Part shown: positions 1-8,962 of the stretch, piece by piece
Numbering within the stretch: position 1 is the first letter of the stretch
Layout of the letters: the number at the start of each line of letters is the position of its first letter
NCBI RefSeq assembly: GCF_020176695.1
Contig: NZ_JAIWIA010000007.1
Location: 124,001-188,000 of the forward strand
Source of the DNA: Massilia sp. MS-15
GTDB lineage: Bacteria > Pseudomonadota > Gammaproteobacteria > Burkholderiales > Burkholderiaceae_D
Length of the DNA stretch: 64,000 bases
Direction of reading: 5' to 3'
Program-made: the position numbers and the translations under genes
Notes under the pieces: model-generated
What the model saw: only the letters and a program-made list of their open reading frames with translations
Database searches by the model: none
What the model was told of the DNA's origin: nothing

Positions 1-65
1 CCGGCGAAGTTGGTCAGCGCCGTCTTCGGCATCACATATTGGGGCAGGACTTTAATCCGGGACAC
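1..65 (-). CDS. psd: Phosphatidylserine decarboxylase, N-terminal fragment cut by the window edge
   Basis: Only the first 21 codons are inside the window. Reading from a GTG at 65 the peptide begins VSRIKVLPQYVMPKTAL and continues TNFAG. This matches the characteristic start of class I bacterial phosphatidylserine decarboxylase, where a short hydrophobic/basic stretch leads into Q-Y-x-(L/M)-P-K-x-x-L-T-x-x-A-G. An AAGAGG ribosome-binding site lies about 8 bases upstream of the GTG; a later in-frame ATG at 32 would remove conserved residues. The enzyme forms phosphatidylethanolamine from phosphatidylserine at the inner membrane through a pyruvoyl cofactor; the catalytic region is outside the window. 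It is divergent from the TonB receptor. The assignment rests on a short peptide, so it is good but not certain. Confidence 0.6.
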   Translation of the reverse strand, partial: MSRIKVLPQYVMPKTALTNFA

Positions 66-284
66 TTGACAGGCCTCTTGCTGTGGAATCGATGACGCAT
101 TATAGCGACGATCATGTAAATCAAACATGTTTATCGCCCGCCAGCCCGGCGGCGGCCCGGCTGTCGGCGCCGGACGTATGCGGCGCGGATAAGCGCGGCA
201 TGCATATTCGATTCTTGCAGACAGTCCACATTGCTTCTGGGACAATCGGCATCCTTTTTTTGCACTCTCACTTTTGAAGTAGCC

Positions 285-2501
285 ATGTCTCCAGTCCTCA
301 GCCCGTTCCGCCTGACCGCGCTTGCCGCCGCCATCAGCCTTTCCTTGTCCAGCCATGGCGTGTCCGCGCAGGAGGCCCAGGCGCCGGTCCGCGCCGATCC
401 GCCCAAGGCGGAACAGGGCAAGAAGATCCAGCAGGTGGAAGTGAAGGGCGCGGCCGACAGCTACGATCCGCGCCGCGACGACACCGCGACCAAGGTGGTC
501 ATCAACAGCGAGGAACTTACCAAGTACGGCGACACCAGCGTGCTCGACGTGCTCAAGCGCGTGCCGGGCATCACGGTCAACAGCGCGAACGGCCGCGGCG
601 GCGAGATCCGCATGCGCGGCCTGGGCGCCGGCTATACCCAGATCCTGGTGAACGGCGAACGCGCCCCGGCCGGCTTCTCGATGGAGTCGCTGGCCCCGGA
701 CTCGATCGAGCGCATCGAAGTGCTGCGCGCGGCCAGCGCCGAGTTCTCGACCCAGTCGGTGGCCGGCACCATCAACGTGATCCTGAAACGTTCGGTGAAG
801 AACCGGATGCGCGAGCTGAAGCTGGCGATGCAGGGCTCGAGCAACGGCTGGGGGCCGAACGCCAACCTGCAGCTGTCCGACCGCGACGGCGGCTTCTCGT
901 ACTCGGTCTCGGCGAATGCCGCCCAGGACCGCTTCGAGTTCGAGTCCAGCGGCGTGGAACGGGGCACGGCGCCGGACGGCAGCGTGAACATGCTGCGCAC
1001 CATGGTCCTGCCACAAAAGGGCAAGTTCAGCTTCCTGAACCTGAGCCCGCGCCTGAACTGGACCCTGGGCCAGGACAACACCCTGACCTCGCAGACCTTC
1101 ATCAACCTGAACCGCTTCAACAACCGCTTCTTCCAGCCGACCACCACCCTGATCGGCCCGCCGCCGCTGTACCCGAACCTGCTGACCGAGGCGGACAACG
1201 AAGGCAACTACCTGCGTTCCGACCTGATGTGGGCGCGCAAGTTCGAGGATGGCGCCAAGCTCGACCTGAAAATCGGCATCTCGGCTGGCGCCAGCGATGC
1301 GCTGTCGCACCGCGGCGCCTGGGCCGCAAACAACGCGCCCATCCTCGATACCGACATCGACATCGAGGGCAGGGAACGCGGCCTGAACTCGACCGGCAAG
1401 TACGCGCGTACGCTGCAGAAGGGCCATACCCTGGCCTTCGGCTGGGACGGCGGCGTGGACACCCGTGACGACCTGCGCACCGAACGCGACGCGCTGCGCG
1501 GCGCGGCCCCGCAGCCGGCCGACGAGCGCTCGGAAGCGCGCGTGAAGCGCTTGGCCATGTTCGCCCAGGACGAGTGGAACATCACGCCGCAATGGTCGAT
1601 GTACCTGGGCGCGCGCTGGGAAGGCATCCGCACCCATGCCGAGGGCAATACCTTCGGCGTGGCCGACAACAGCTCCAGCGTGTGGAGCCCGATCATGCAG
1701 ACCCTGTACAAGTTCCCGGCGGCGAAGGGCAAGGGCGGCGACCAGCTACGCCTGGCGCTGACCCGCACCTACAAGGCCCCCGGCCTGCAGTCGCTCAGCC
1801 CGCGCCGCGTCACCAACGAGAACAACAGCTCGACCGAGCCGGACTTCCAGGGCAACCCGAACCTCAAGCCGGAACTGGCCTTCGGCATCGACGCCGCCTA
1901 TGAGCACTACTGGGCCGAAGGCGCCCTGGTGTCGGTGAGCGTGTCCTCGCGCCGCATCAGCGATTTCACCCGCACCCTGGTGTTCTTCGAGAACGGACGC
2001 TGGATCGCGATGCCGACCAACCAGGACAGCGCCGTCACGCGCTCGCTGGAAATCGAGACCCGCTTCCCGCTCAAGGCCATCATGGAAAACGCCCCGGCGG
2101 TCGACCTGCGCGCCAGCATCAACCGCAACTGGTCGCGCGTCGAATCGGTGCCGGGCCCGGACAACCGCCTGGACCAGCAGACGCCGCTCACCGTCAACCT
2201 CAGCGCGGACTACAAGGTGGGCCAGCTGACCACCGGCGGCAGCTTCGTGTTCCGCCAGGGCGGCGAGACGCGCGTCTCGGTCAACCAGCGCGCCTACGCC
2301 TGGGCCCGCCGCGACCTCGACCTGTACGCGCTGTGGAAGTTCGATCCCAAGCGCCAGCTGCGTTTTGCCATCAGCAATGCGCTGCGCCAGGACTTCCTGG
2401 CCGAGAACACCTACGAGGACGCCCGCTTCGGCACCCAGACCCGCAGCTTCGTGTTCCCGCAGGGGGTGCGCTACCGCGCGACCTATGAGCTGAAGTTCTG
2501 A
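285..2501 (+). CDS. TonB-dependent outer-membrane receptor
   Basis: A 739-residue outer-membrane active transporter using TonB-ExbBD energy for a siderophore, heme or other large ligand. The ATG at 285 is chosen because it opens a clear signal peptide (cleavage near VSA|QE, residue 28); the open frame extends upstream without a leader. A plug domain spans about residues 65-170, with the typical VLDVLKRVPGITV and RMRGLGAGYTQILVNGER segments and the plug end SIERIEVLRAASAE. The rest is a 22-strand type barrel ending in the terminal aromatic signature LKF. No FecA-type N-terminal signalling domain is present and no sigma/anti-sigma pair adjoins it. The ligand cannot be told from sequence. A homologous 29-residue tail lies directly downstream. 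Confidence 0.93.
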   Translation: MSPVLSPFRLTALAAAISLSLSSHGVSAQEAQAPVRADPPKAEQGKKIQQVEVKGAADSYDPRRDDTATKVVINSEELTKYGDTSVLDVLKRVPGITVNSANGRGGEIRMRGLGAGYTQILVNGERAPAGFSMESLAPDSIERIEVLRAASAEFSTQSVAGTINVILKRSVKNRMRELKLAMQGSSNGWGPNANLQLSDRDGGFSYSVSANAAQDRFEFESSGVERGTAPDGSVNMLRTMVLPQKGKFSFLNLSPRLNWTLGQDNTLTSQTFINLNRFNNRFFQPTTTLIGPPPLYPNLLTEADNEGNYLRSDLMWARKFEDGAKLDLKIGISAGASDALSHRGAWAANNAPILDTDIDIEGRERGLNSTGKYARTLQKGHTLAFGWDGGVDTRDDLRTERDALRGAAPQPADERSEARVKRLAMFAQDEWNITPQWSMYLGARWEGIRTHAEGNTFGVADNSSSVWSPIMQTLYKFPAAKGKGGDQLRLALTRTYKAPGLQSLSPRRVTNENNSSTEPDFQGNPNLKPELAFGIDAAYEHYWAEGALVSVSVSSRRISDFTRTLVFFENGRWIAMPTNQDSAVTRSLEIETRFPLKAIMENAPAVDLRASINRNWSRVESVPGPDNRLDQQTPLTVNLSADYKVGQLTTGGSFVFRQGGETRVSVNQRAYAWARRDLDLYALWKFDPKRQLRFAISNALRQDFLAENTYEDARFGTQTRSFVFPQGVRYRATYELKF

Positions 2502-2503
2502 GT

Positions 2504-2593
2504 TACCAGGATCCGGTGTCGGGGCTGGAGAAACGGCGCTGGATCTATCCGGAAGGGGTGAAGCTGCGTACGACGCTCGAGATGAAGTTCTAG
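2504..2593 (+). pseudogene. Orphan C-terminal tail of a second TonB-dependent receptor
   Basis: Starting two bases after the receptor stop, an open stretch of 29 codons plus stop encodes YQDPVSGLEKRRWIYPEG then VKLRTTLEMKF. It aligns without gaps to the last 29 residues of the intact receptor (YEDARFGTQTRSFVFPQG then VRYRATYELKF), including the C-terminal phenylalanine used by the BAM machinery. There is no start codon or ribosome-binding site. I infer a scar of a tandem receptor array in which recombination removed all but the last strand of one copy. Confidence 0.7.
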
Positions 2594-2615
2594 GTCCTTG
2601 CGGCTGGCGTCGCTC

Positions 2616-3233
2616 CTATAGCCGTACTGCGTCCAGCGGAACGATGCCCAAGCGATGCCGCTGCTGCCTGAATCGGTCCGACCAGATTCCCTTCAGCTCG
2701 GCACGGGCCTGCGACTCGGCAGTCATCAGCTGCTTCAGGAATTTTTCGTAGCTGGTGTCGGGAACAAGCCGGCGCGCCGGTATCTGGGCTGGATTCCCTA
2801 GACGCTGCTGCGCGTCGAGCACATCGACAGACGGTAGCCCCCTGGATGACTGCAAGACCTGGCTGAAATGGGTGCCGTCCAGCATGGCGATGCCGGGATA
2901 GACCCCATTCCTGACCAGGACCAGATTGAGCGTGGCCTCGCCGTCCACCGCCCAGACATAGACGATGGGCAATCGCGATCGTTCGCCCAGAATCGATACC
3001 GGCACCAGCTTGGCACGCGGGTGTTGGCTTTTCCATTCAGCAATCAGGGCAGCCTCTTCGTCCGGACCGACGCCTGGCGGAAATCCGCGGCCGAACAAAA
3101 AATATTCCTGATTGATACCTGGCCGGTAGGCACTGGGCCCCTGGAACAGCAATTCGCTGAAGGGGACGGCTTCCTGCGCAGACGCGGTACTGCATAGCAT
3201 CGCCAACAAGACACCGATCGCGGATTTGAACAT
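2616..3233 (-). CDS. Exported protein of unknown function, faint nuclease-like C-terminal part
   Basis: A 205-residue protein starting at the ATG at 3233, which opens a signal peptide (MFKSAIGVLLAMLCSTASA|QEA); the open frame upstream has no leader character and no good Shine-Dalgarno is visible. The mature protein has no family motif I recognise with confidence. The segment LNLVLVRNGVYPG followed near the C-terminus by AESQARAELKGIWSD resembles the last strand and helix of staphylococcal-nuclease-like (SNase) domains, but the catalytic Arg/Glu pattern is not evident. It stands alone, convergent with the TonB receptor. Confidence 0.7.
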   Translation of the reverse strand: MFKSAIGVLLAMLCSTASAQEAVPFSELLFQGPSAYRPGINQEYFLFGRGFPPGVGPDEEAALIAEWKSQHPRAKLVPVSILGERSRLPIVYVWAVDGEATLNLVLVRNGVYPGIAMLDGTHFSQVLQSSRGLPSVDVLDAQQRLGNPAQIPARRLVPDTSYEKFLKQLMTAESQARAELKGIWSDRFRQQRHRLGIVPLDAVRL

Positions 3234-3348
3234 GGCGGGCCAATCCAGGAGGTAAGGAAAGGACTGTCCGCCGCCGGTCGACAGCGGACAATGGGAATGG
3301 CGCAGTGTACGGGCTTGTTGCCCTTGGAACAAGCAGCAGCGCTTTTTC

Positions 3349-4626
3349 TCACGCCTGTACGCTGCGGGCCTCGTCCTGGCTGTCGCGCGTCCGGTGCTGC
3401 CGGAAATAGCGCCAGGCCACCAGCACCGCCAGCGCCTGCATGCCCGCGCACAGCAGGAAATGGGTCCCGAGCCGCCAGTCGCCCGCCGGCAGGTGGCTCA
3501 CCCTGGCCAGGATCGCCGTACCGATGACCGGGCTGACAATCACCCCCAGGCTGTTGATCGATTGCAGCGAGCCCATCAGCTCGCCCTGGGCGCTGGCCGG
3601 CGTGCTGCGCGACACGATCGCCTGCAGCGCCGGACCGGCGGCGAAGGCCAGCACATTGGCCAGGATCAGGGCGTACATCATCCAGCCCTGGCTTGCCAGC
3701 CCGTAGCCGACATAGGTGAGGGCGCCGGACGCGATGCCCAGCAGGGCCAGGCGGCGCTCGCCGAAGCGCCGGATCAGCAGCGCCAGCAGCCCGGCCTGGA
3801 CCACGGCCGAGACCAGCCCGATGCAGAACATGGCAAGACCGTTGTCGCGCGGGGTCCAGCCGAAGCGGAAGGTGGTGTACAGCACCCAGGTCGACTGCAG
3901 CATCATCTGGCACAGGCTGACCAGGCTGATGGCCAGCACCAGGCCGCGGATGTCCTCGCGCCGCGCCAGGCGCAGCAGGGCGCCGAGCGGGTTCAGGCGC
4001 GCCCACGCGAAGGGCGGGCGCTGGCCGGGCGCGAGCGATTCCGGCACCATGAAGTAGCCATAGAGGAGGTTGGCGGCGCCGAGCGCCGCGGCGACATAGA
4101 AGGGCAGGCGCAGGTCGCTGTCGCCCAGCAGGCCGCCCAGCGCCGGACCGCAGATGAAGCCGAGGCCGAAGGCGGCGCCGATCTTGCCGAAGCTCTTGGC
4201 GCGGTTGTCGGCGGTCGAGATGTCCGAGGCGTAGGCCGAGGCCACCGACATGCTGGCCGAGGACATGCCGCCGATGACGCGCCCCACGAACAGCCAGAGC
4301 AGGCTCGGTGCCCAGGCCGTGACCAGGAAGTTGATGCACATGCCGGCCATCGAATACAGCAGCACCGGGCGGCGCCCGACCCGGTCGCTGAGCGCGCCCA
4401 GCGCGGGCATGAACAGGAACTGCAGCACGCCGAAGGTCGAGGCCAGCACCCCGAACCACAGGGCCTGGTCGTCGCGTCCGGGCACGAACTGGCCGACCAG
4501 CAGCGGCATCACCGGAATGATCAGGCCGATGCCGAGCATGTCGATGAAGATGCAGACCAGGACGAAGTTCAGCTTGCCGCTGCCGGAATGGGCGGGTGCG
4601 GACCGGGGAGGGGTCGAACTTGCCAT
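3349..4626 (-). CDS. MFS multidrug/tetracycline-type efflux transporter
   Basis: A 425-residue inner-membrane proton antiporter with about 12 hydrophobic segments. The first segment reads FVLVCIFIDMLGIGLIIPVMP, as in the TetA/DHA1 family (D and the GxGLIIPVMP motif), and the loop between helices 2 and 3 carries motif A, GALSDRVGRRPVLL. Start ATG 4626 has a GAGG ribosome-binding site; a longer open frame adds a non-membrane leader. There is no TetR-type regulator next to it, so control and substrate are unknown. It probably exports small hydrophobic compounds. Confidence 0.88.
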   Translation of the reverse strand: MASSTPPRSAPAHSGSGKLNFVLVCIFIDMLGIGLIIPVMPLLVGQFVPGRDDQALWFGVLASTFGVLQFLFMPALGALSDRVGRRPVLLYSMAGMCINFLVTAWAPSLLWLFVGRVIGGMSSASMSVASAYASDISTADNRAKSFGKIGAAFGLGFICGPALGGLLGDSDLRLPFYVAAALGAANLLYGYFMVPESLAPGQRPPFAWARLNPLGALLRLARREDIRGLVLAISLVSLCQMMLQSTWVLYTTFRFGWTPRDNGLAMFCIGLVSAVVQAGLLALLIRRFGERRLALLGIASGALTYVGYGLASQGWMMYALILANVLAFAAGPALQAIVSRSTPASAQGELMGSLQSINSLGVIVSPVIGTAILARVSHLPAGDWRLGTHFLLCAGMQALAVLVAWRYFRQHRTRDSQDEARSVQA

Positions 4627-4715
4627 GGCGTGCCTCGAAAGATGACGAAGGTCGATCTTAACATCGTGCAAGCGCCCCGTTCCGGCTCACCGCCACGCGC
4701 GGGTGCCGGCAAGCG

Positions 4716-5393
4716 CTAGCGCGCAACGGAGACACCACTCTCGGCGGCGAATTCCTCGCGGAAGGCAAGCAGGCGCGCCAGCCGTTCGCCGGCCAGCGCG
4801 CGGCCGCCGTCGGTCTGCATCATGCCGGGCAGTTTTGCCAGCTTGACCATGATGTGGTCGAGCGCGTAGCGCTGGTCGTCGAAATCGCGCGCCTGGCCCA
4901 GGGGATCATCCGGGTGGGCCAGGCCGCTGCCCATCATCCCGGCGATGTAGAACATGCGCGCCAGGCCGATCGCGCCCAGGCCGTCGAGGCGGTCGGCGTC
5001 CTGCACGATCTTCGCTTCCAGCGACGCCGCCGGGATCCCGGCCGAGAAGCTGTGCGCCGTGATCGCGTGGGCGACGGCGTCCAGTTTCTCTGCAGGGAAC
5101 CCCATCCAGGCCAGCTGGTGGCGCGCCAGCCGGGCCGAGCGGGCCGAGGCCTGGGCGCGCTCCGGGTCGTTCTTCGGCAGGTTCACCAGGTCGTGCAGGT
5201 AGCAGGCCGCCATCACCACCAGGGCGTCGGCCTCGGGATGGCGCGCCAGCAGGAGCTGGGCGTTGCGCCAGACCCGTTCCAGGTGGGCGCGGTCGTGGGC
5301 GCCGTCATGGACGCCGTCGCCGCCGGCAGCGCCTGCCGCCAGGGCCGCCAGGCGCGGGCGCCAGCCGGCGAGATCAGTCGTCGCTTCGTTCAT
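4716..5393 (-). CDS. HD-domain phosphohydrolase (YedJ-like)
   Basis: A 225-residue cytoplasmic protein. The metal-binding HD signature is complete: H37 in AHLERV, H67-D68 in CYLHDLVNLPK, and a distal D in VQDADRLDGLG. The layout and the C-terminal stretch after ARMFYIAG follow the YedJ-type HD hydrolases, whose physiological substrate is not established. The ATG at 5393 lies inside the last codons of the upstream RNase HI-like gene (20-base overlap), so the two are probably co-transcribed and translationally coupled. Confidence 0.85.
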   Translation of the reverse strand: MNEATTDLAGWRPRLAALAAGAAGGDGVHDGAHDRAHLERVWRNAQLLLARHPEADALVVMAACYLHDLVNLPKNDPERAQASARSARLARHQLAWMGFPAEKLDAVAHAITAHSFSAGIPAASLEAKIVQDADRLDGLGAIGLARMFYIAGMMGSGLAHPDDPLGQARDFDDQRYALDHIMVKLAKLPGMMQTDGGRALAGERLARLLAFREEFAAESGVSVAR

Positions 5394-6066
5394 GCATCGT
5401 TTCCGTTGGGATTGCTTGTTGTGCGGCGCGCTGCGACAGGGCGTCGGCGCGGCCGTTCCTGTGGCGCGGAATCCAGCGCAGCGTGGCTCCCGGCAGACGG
5501 GCAAGCAGGGCGCGCGCCCGTGCGCGCCAGGCCCGCAGCGAAGGCGCGCTGGCGCAGTCCGGGGCCTGGACGTCGTCGATCACCACCTGGCTGTCGCCAT
5601 GGATGACAGGGGCGCAGGCGCCATGCTCGACGGCGGCTTCGAGCAGCGCGACCAGGGCCGCGTACTCCGCTTCGCTGCTGTTGCCGTAGCCGGCTGCGCG
5701 CGACAGCTCGACCTGCAGGCCGTCCGGCCCTTCGAGCACGGCGCCCAGCGTGCAGCGTCCCGGATTCGGATGGGCGGAGCCGTCGAACCATGCGCGCCAC
5801 ACGCTCCCGGACGGTGCGGCGCCACCGCCGCGCCGCGCCTGGGCGGCGCTGGCGAGGGCGCGGCGCACGTCCGCGGCCCGCGCGTCGAGCCGGCGCCGCG
5901 CGGCCCGTTCGGCCAGCAGGTGCGCGAGCCCGGCCGCGCCGGCGCGCAGCAGGAGGGTGGCGCGCAGGGCCTCGGATTCGGGGATGCCCTGGCGTTCGGC
6001 CAGCTTGCGGCTCGCCGCGCGCTCCCCCTTGGAGGCGGCAAGCACCAGTTCGTCGTACTCGATCAT
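5374..6066 (-). CDS. RNase HI-like nuclease with N-terminal helical extension
   Basis: A 230-residue protein. Residues 90-215 form an RNase H fold with all four acidic catalytic positions: D95 (WFDGSAHPNPG), E134 (SEAEYAAL), D158 (IHGDSQVV) and D208 (NGRADALS), so it is probably active on RNA-DNA hybrids. Residues 1-85 are a charged Ala/Arg-rich helical extension unlike the classic hybrid-binding domain. The start at 6066 lacks an obvious ribosome-binding site. It overlaps the HD gene by 20 bases. It is unlikely to be the main rnhA, being closer to the RNase HI paralogs common in betaproteobacteria. Confidence 0.85.
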   Translation of the reverse strand: MIEYDELVLAASKGERAASRKLAERQGIPESEALRATLLLRAGAAGLAHLLAERAARRRLDARAADVRRALASAAQARRGGGAAPSGSVWRAWFDGSAHPNPGRCTLGAVLEGPDGLQVELSRAAGYGNSSEAEYAALVALLEAAVEHGACAPVIHGDSQVVIDDVQAPDCASAPSLRAWRARARALLARLPGATLRWIPRHRNGRADALSQRAAQQAIPTETMHERSDD

Positions 6067-6160
6067 GGCGGCAGCATAACCGCTTTTTTCCGTGTTGACA
6101 GGCGTGGTGGCTTTTGCAACACTCATCCAGCAATCTTTCTTGATGCTAACAGGAGAAACC

Positions 6161-8098
6161 ATGCCGTCGATCCGCACCGCTGTCCGCCTCTCCGTGCTGG
6201 CCCTGTGCCTGCATGCCGCCCACGCCCAGGCACAAGCGCCCGCTCCTGCCGCCAGGGCCCAGAAAGCCGCGCCGCCAGCCAAGGCGCCGCGGGTCCACAA
6301 GCAGTACACCATCGAACAGTTCATGGCGACCACCTCGGTGACCGGCGCCTCCTTCAGCAAGGACGAGCAGCGGATCCTGTTCAGCAGCAACGAGTCCGGC
6401 ATCTTCAATGTGTACGCGATGCCGGTCACGGGCGGCGCCCCGACCCCGATGACCCGTTCGACCACCGACAGCACCTATGCGATCGGCTACTTCTACAATG
6501 ACGACCGCATCCTGTTCACGCGCGACAGCGGCGGCAACGAGCGCAACCATCTCTACGTGCGCGAGCTCGACGGCAGCGAGCGCGACCTGACCCCGGGTGA
6601 CAAGCACCGCGCCATGTTCGCCGGCTGGCGCCCGGACGGCAGCGGCTTCTACGTGGCGACCAACGAGCGCGACCCGAAGTTCTTCGACCTCTACTTCTAC
6701 GACGCAGGCGACTACAAGCGCAGCGTGGTGTACCGGAACGACAGCGGCATGAACGTGTCCGCCATCAGCCGCGATGGCAAGTGGCTCGCCTTCGACAAGC
6801 CCAACACCACCGCCGACAGCGACGTCTACCTGTACAACGTCGCCACCCGCGAGATGAAGCACATCACGCCACACCAGGGCACGGCCAGCTATTCTGCCGC
6901 GACCTTCGACCCGGAATCGAAGCGCCTGCTGTTCACCACCAACGACGGCGGCGAATTCGCGCGCATCGCCAGCTACGACCTGGCCAGCGGCCAGGTGGCG
7001 CAGGTCGAGAAGGCCGATTGGGACCTGCTGGGAACGAGTTATTCGCGCAACGGCCAGCACCGCGTCAGCGTGGTCAACCGCGACGGCAGCATCGACGTGC
7101 GGGTGGTCGACGCGGCCGGCAAGCCGGTGGCGATGCCGAGGCTGCCGGGCGGCGAGATCCGCCAGACCACGTTCTCGCCGAGCGGCAGGCTGGTGGCCTT
7201 CTACCTGAACGGCGACCGCTCGCCGAACAACCTGTACGTACACGACTTTCGCGCCAACAAGACCACCCAGCTCACCCGCAGCCTGAACAAGGAAATCGAC
7301 CTGGCCGACCTGGTCGAGGCCGAGGTGGTGCGCTTCCGTTCCTTCGACGGCATGGTGATCCCGTCGATCTACTACAAGCCGAAAGGCGCCTCGGCCACCA
7401 GCAAGGTGCCGGCCATCGTCTATGTGCACGGCGGCCCGGGCGGGCAGACCATGCGCGGCTACAATGCCCAGATCCAGTACCTGGTGAACCACGGCTACGC
7501 GGTGCTCGGCATCAACAACCGTGGCAGCTCGGGCTATGGCAAGACCTTCTTTACCGCCGACGACCGCAAGCATGGGCGCGAGCCCCTGTGGGACTGCGTC
7601 GAGGCCAAGACCTGGCTCGCCAGCCTGGGCTACGTCGATCCCGAGCGCATCGCCATCATGGGCGGCAGCTATGGCGGCTACATGACGCTGGCGGCCATGG
7701 CCTTCCGGCCGGAAGCCTTCAAGGTCGGCATCGACATCTTCGGGGTCAGCAACTGGGTGCGCACGCTGGAGAGCATCCCGCCCTACTGGGAAGCGCAGCG
7801 CAAGGCGCTGTACGACGAGATTGGCGACCCGGTGAAGGACAAGGCGTTCCTGGTCGCGACCTCGCCGCTGTTCCACGCATCGAACATCCGCAAGCCGCTG
7901 ATGGTGATCCAGGGGGCGAACGACCCGCGCGTGATCAAGCCCGAAAGCGACGAGATCGTCGAAAGCGTGCGCAAGAACGGGGTGGAGGTCGAGTACATCG
8001 TGTTCCCGGACGAGGGGCACGGCTTCTCGAAGAAGAAGAACCAGATCGAGGCGAGCGCGCGGATCCTGGCCTTCCTCGACAGGCACCTCAAGAAGTGA
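6161..8098 (+). CDS. Secreted S9 prolyl-oligopeptidase family serine peptidase
   Basis: A 645-residue exported peptidase. ATG 6161 follows an AGGAGA site and opens a signal peptide (cleavage near AHAQAQA). Residues about 50-390 hold the repeated beta-propeller blades typical of S9 enzymes, which restrict access to short peptides. The C-terminal alpha/beta hydrolase domain carries the catalytic triad Ser503 (GGSYGGYM), Asp588 (GANDPRV) and His620 (DEGHGF), preceded by the oxyanion segment VHGGPGGQ. Probable role: degradation of peptides in the periplasm or medium. It is monocistronic, followed closely by an intrinsic terminator. Confidence 0.93.
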   Translation: MPSIRTAVRLSVLALCLHAAHAQAQAPAPAARAQKAAPPAKAPRVHKQYTIEQFMATTSVTGASFSKDEQRILFSSNESGIFNVYAMPVTGGAPTPMTRSTTDSTYAIGYFYNDDRILFTRDSGGNERNHLYVRELDGSERDLTPGDKHRAMFAGWRPDGSGFYVATNERDPKFFDLYFYDAGDYKRSVVYRNDSGMNVSAISRDGKWLAFDKPNTTADSDVYLYNVATREMKHITPHQGTASYSAATFDPESKRLLFTTNDGGEFARIASYDLASGQVAQVEKADWDLLGTSYSRNGQHRVSVVNRDGSIDVRVVDAAGKPVAMPRLPGGEIRQTTFSPSGRLVAFYLNGDRSPNNLYVHDFRANKTTQLTRSLNKEIDLADLVEAEVVRFRSFDGMVIPSIYYKPKGASATSKVPAIVYVHGGPGGQTMRGYNAQIQYLVNHGYAVLGINNRGSSGYGKTFFTADDRKHGREPLWDCVEAKTWLASLGYVDPERIAIMGGSYGGYMTLAAMAFRPEAFKVGIDIFGVSNWVRTLESIPPYWEAQRKALYDEIGDPVKDKAFLVATSPLFHASNIRKPLMVIQGANDPRVIKPESDEIVESVRKNGVEVEYIVFPDEGHGFSKKKNQIEASARILAFLDRHLKK

Positions 8099-8112
8099 GG
8101 AAGTGAGGAAGT

Positions 8113-8142
8113 GAAGAAAGGCAGCCGTGGCTGCCTTTCTTC
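8113..8142. terminator. Bidirectional intrinsic terminator after the S9 peptidase
   Basis: A perfect 14-base inverted repeat (GAAGAAAGGCAGCC at 8113-8126 and its complement at 8129-8142). It gives a stem with T/C-rich or A/G-rich flanks on both strands and sits between convergent genes. Confidence 0.75.
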
Positions 8143-8160
8143 ATTCCCGGTCCGCTGCAA

Positions 8161-8763
8161 TCAGCGGCGGTAGGGATTGTCGGGCCGGTGGTCGTAGCGG
8201 TTCGGCACGCGGTCGCCGTCACGGTCGCGGTCGCGATCGTTGCGGATGCCGTCGTTGTCGAGGTCGCGGTCGTAGCGGTTCGGAATGCCGTCGCGGTCGG
8301 TGTCGCGATAGCGGCCACGGTCGTCGCGCCGGCCGTCGCGGTAGTAGCCGTCGCGATAGCCATGACGGTTGTAGCCGTCACGGTAGGCGTAGCCGCCGCC
8401 GGCGTACACCGGCGCGTAGCCGCGCCGCTCGTAGCGGTCGGGGATGCCGTCACGGTCGCGGTCCCAGCGCCCCGGTTCCATGTACCAGCCTCCCTGGCGC
8501 TGGTGCCAGCGCGGCGGCGCATACACGTAGCCCGGTCGGGCGGCGATCCAGTAGCCGGGCACCCAGGCGTGGCGGCGGCCGCGCCATTCCCAGTAGCCGG
8601 GCGCCCAGACATGGCCGGGGCGCGCGGCCGGCACGTATTCATAGATGGGCGCGGGCGGGGCCGAGCCGATGTACAGCTGGATGTCGGTCTGCGCCATCGA
8701 GGGCAGCGGCGCGAGGGCGGCGCCAAGGGCGATCAGGGCAGAGAGGGTGAGGGTCGGTTTCAT
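8161..8763 (-). CDS. Exported YXWGXW-type repeat protein with Asp-rich calcium-like repeats
   Basis: A 200-residue protein with a signal peptide (cleavage near SMA|QTD). Residues 40-95 contain the aromatic repeats of the YXWGXW family (GHVWAPGYWEW, HAWVPGYW, WYMEPGRW). The second half has repeated DRDGIPDRY, DTDRDGIPNRYD and DLDNDGIRND units like the DxDxDG loops of thrombospondin type 3/dockerin-type calcium sites, separated by a Tyr/Gly/Arg linker. Ribosome-binding site GGAG, 8 bases from the ATG. Function unknown; the composition suggests a periplasmic or surface protein that may bind divalent cations. Confidence 0.82.
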   Translation of the reverse strand: MKPTLTLSALIALGAALAPLPSMAQTDIQLYIGSAPPAPIYEYVPAARPGHVWAPGYWEWRGRRHAWVPGYWIAARPGYVYAPPRWHQRQGGWYMEPGRWDRDRDGIPDRYERRGYAPVYAGGGYAYRDGYNRHGYRDGYYRDGRRDDRGRYRDTDRDGIPNRYDRDLDNDGIRNDRDRDRDGDRVPNRYDHRPDNPYRR

Positions 8764-8962
8764 GTCGGGTCTCCAGATCCGGAAGCGGATGACCCACTAT
8801 ATCGCCGGCCGCCGCTGGAAGGGGGCCCTGAAGCAGATGCTTACAACTGAAACAGATCGGCCTGCGGACTGCGCAGTGGACGGATACATTTGGCGCCGCC
8901 GCAGTCGGGGCGCTGTCGCCCGGGTGCGACAGCGCAGGGGCCGGCCACGGTTGTATACATGC

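Noticed and set aside
123..132. AAACATGTTT palindrome between psd and the TonB receptor as an operator
   Set aside because: A 10-base palindrome in an AT-richer gap is not enough, and it does not resemble a Fur box.
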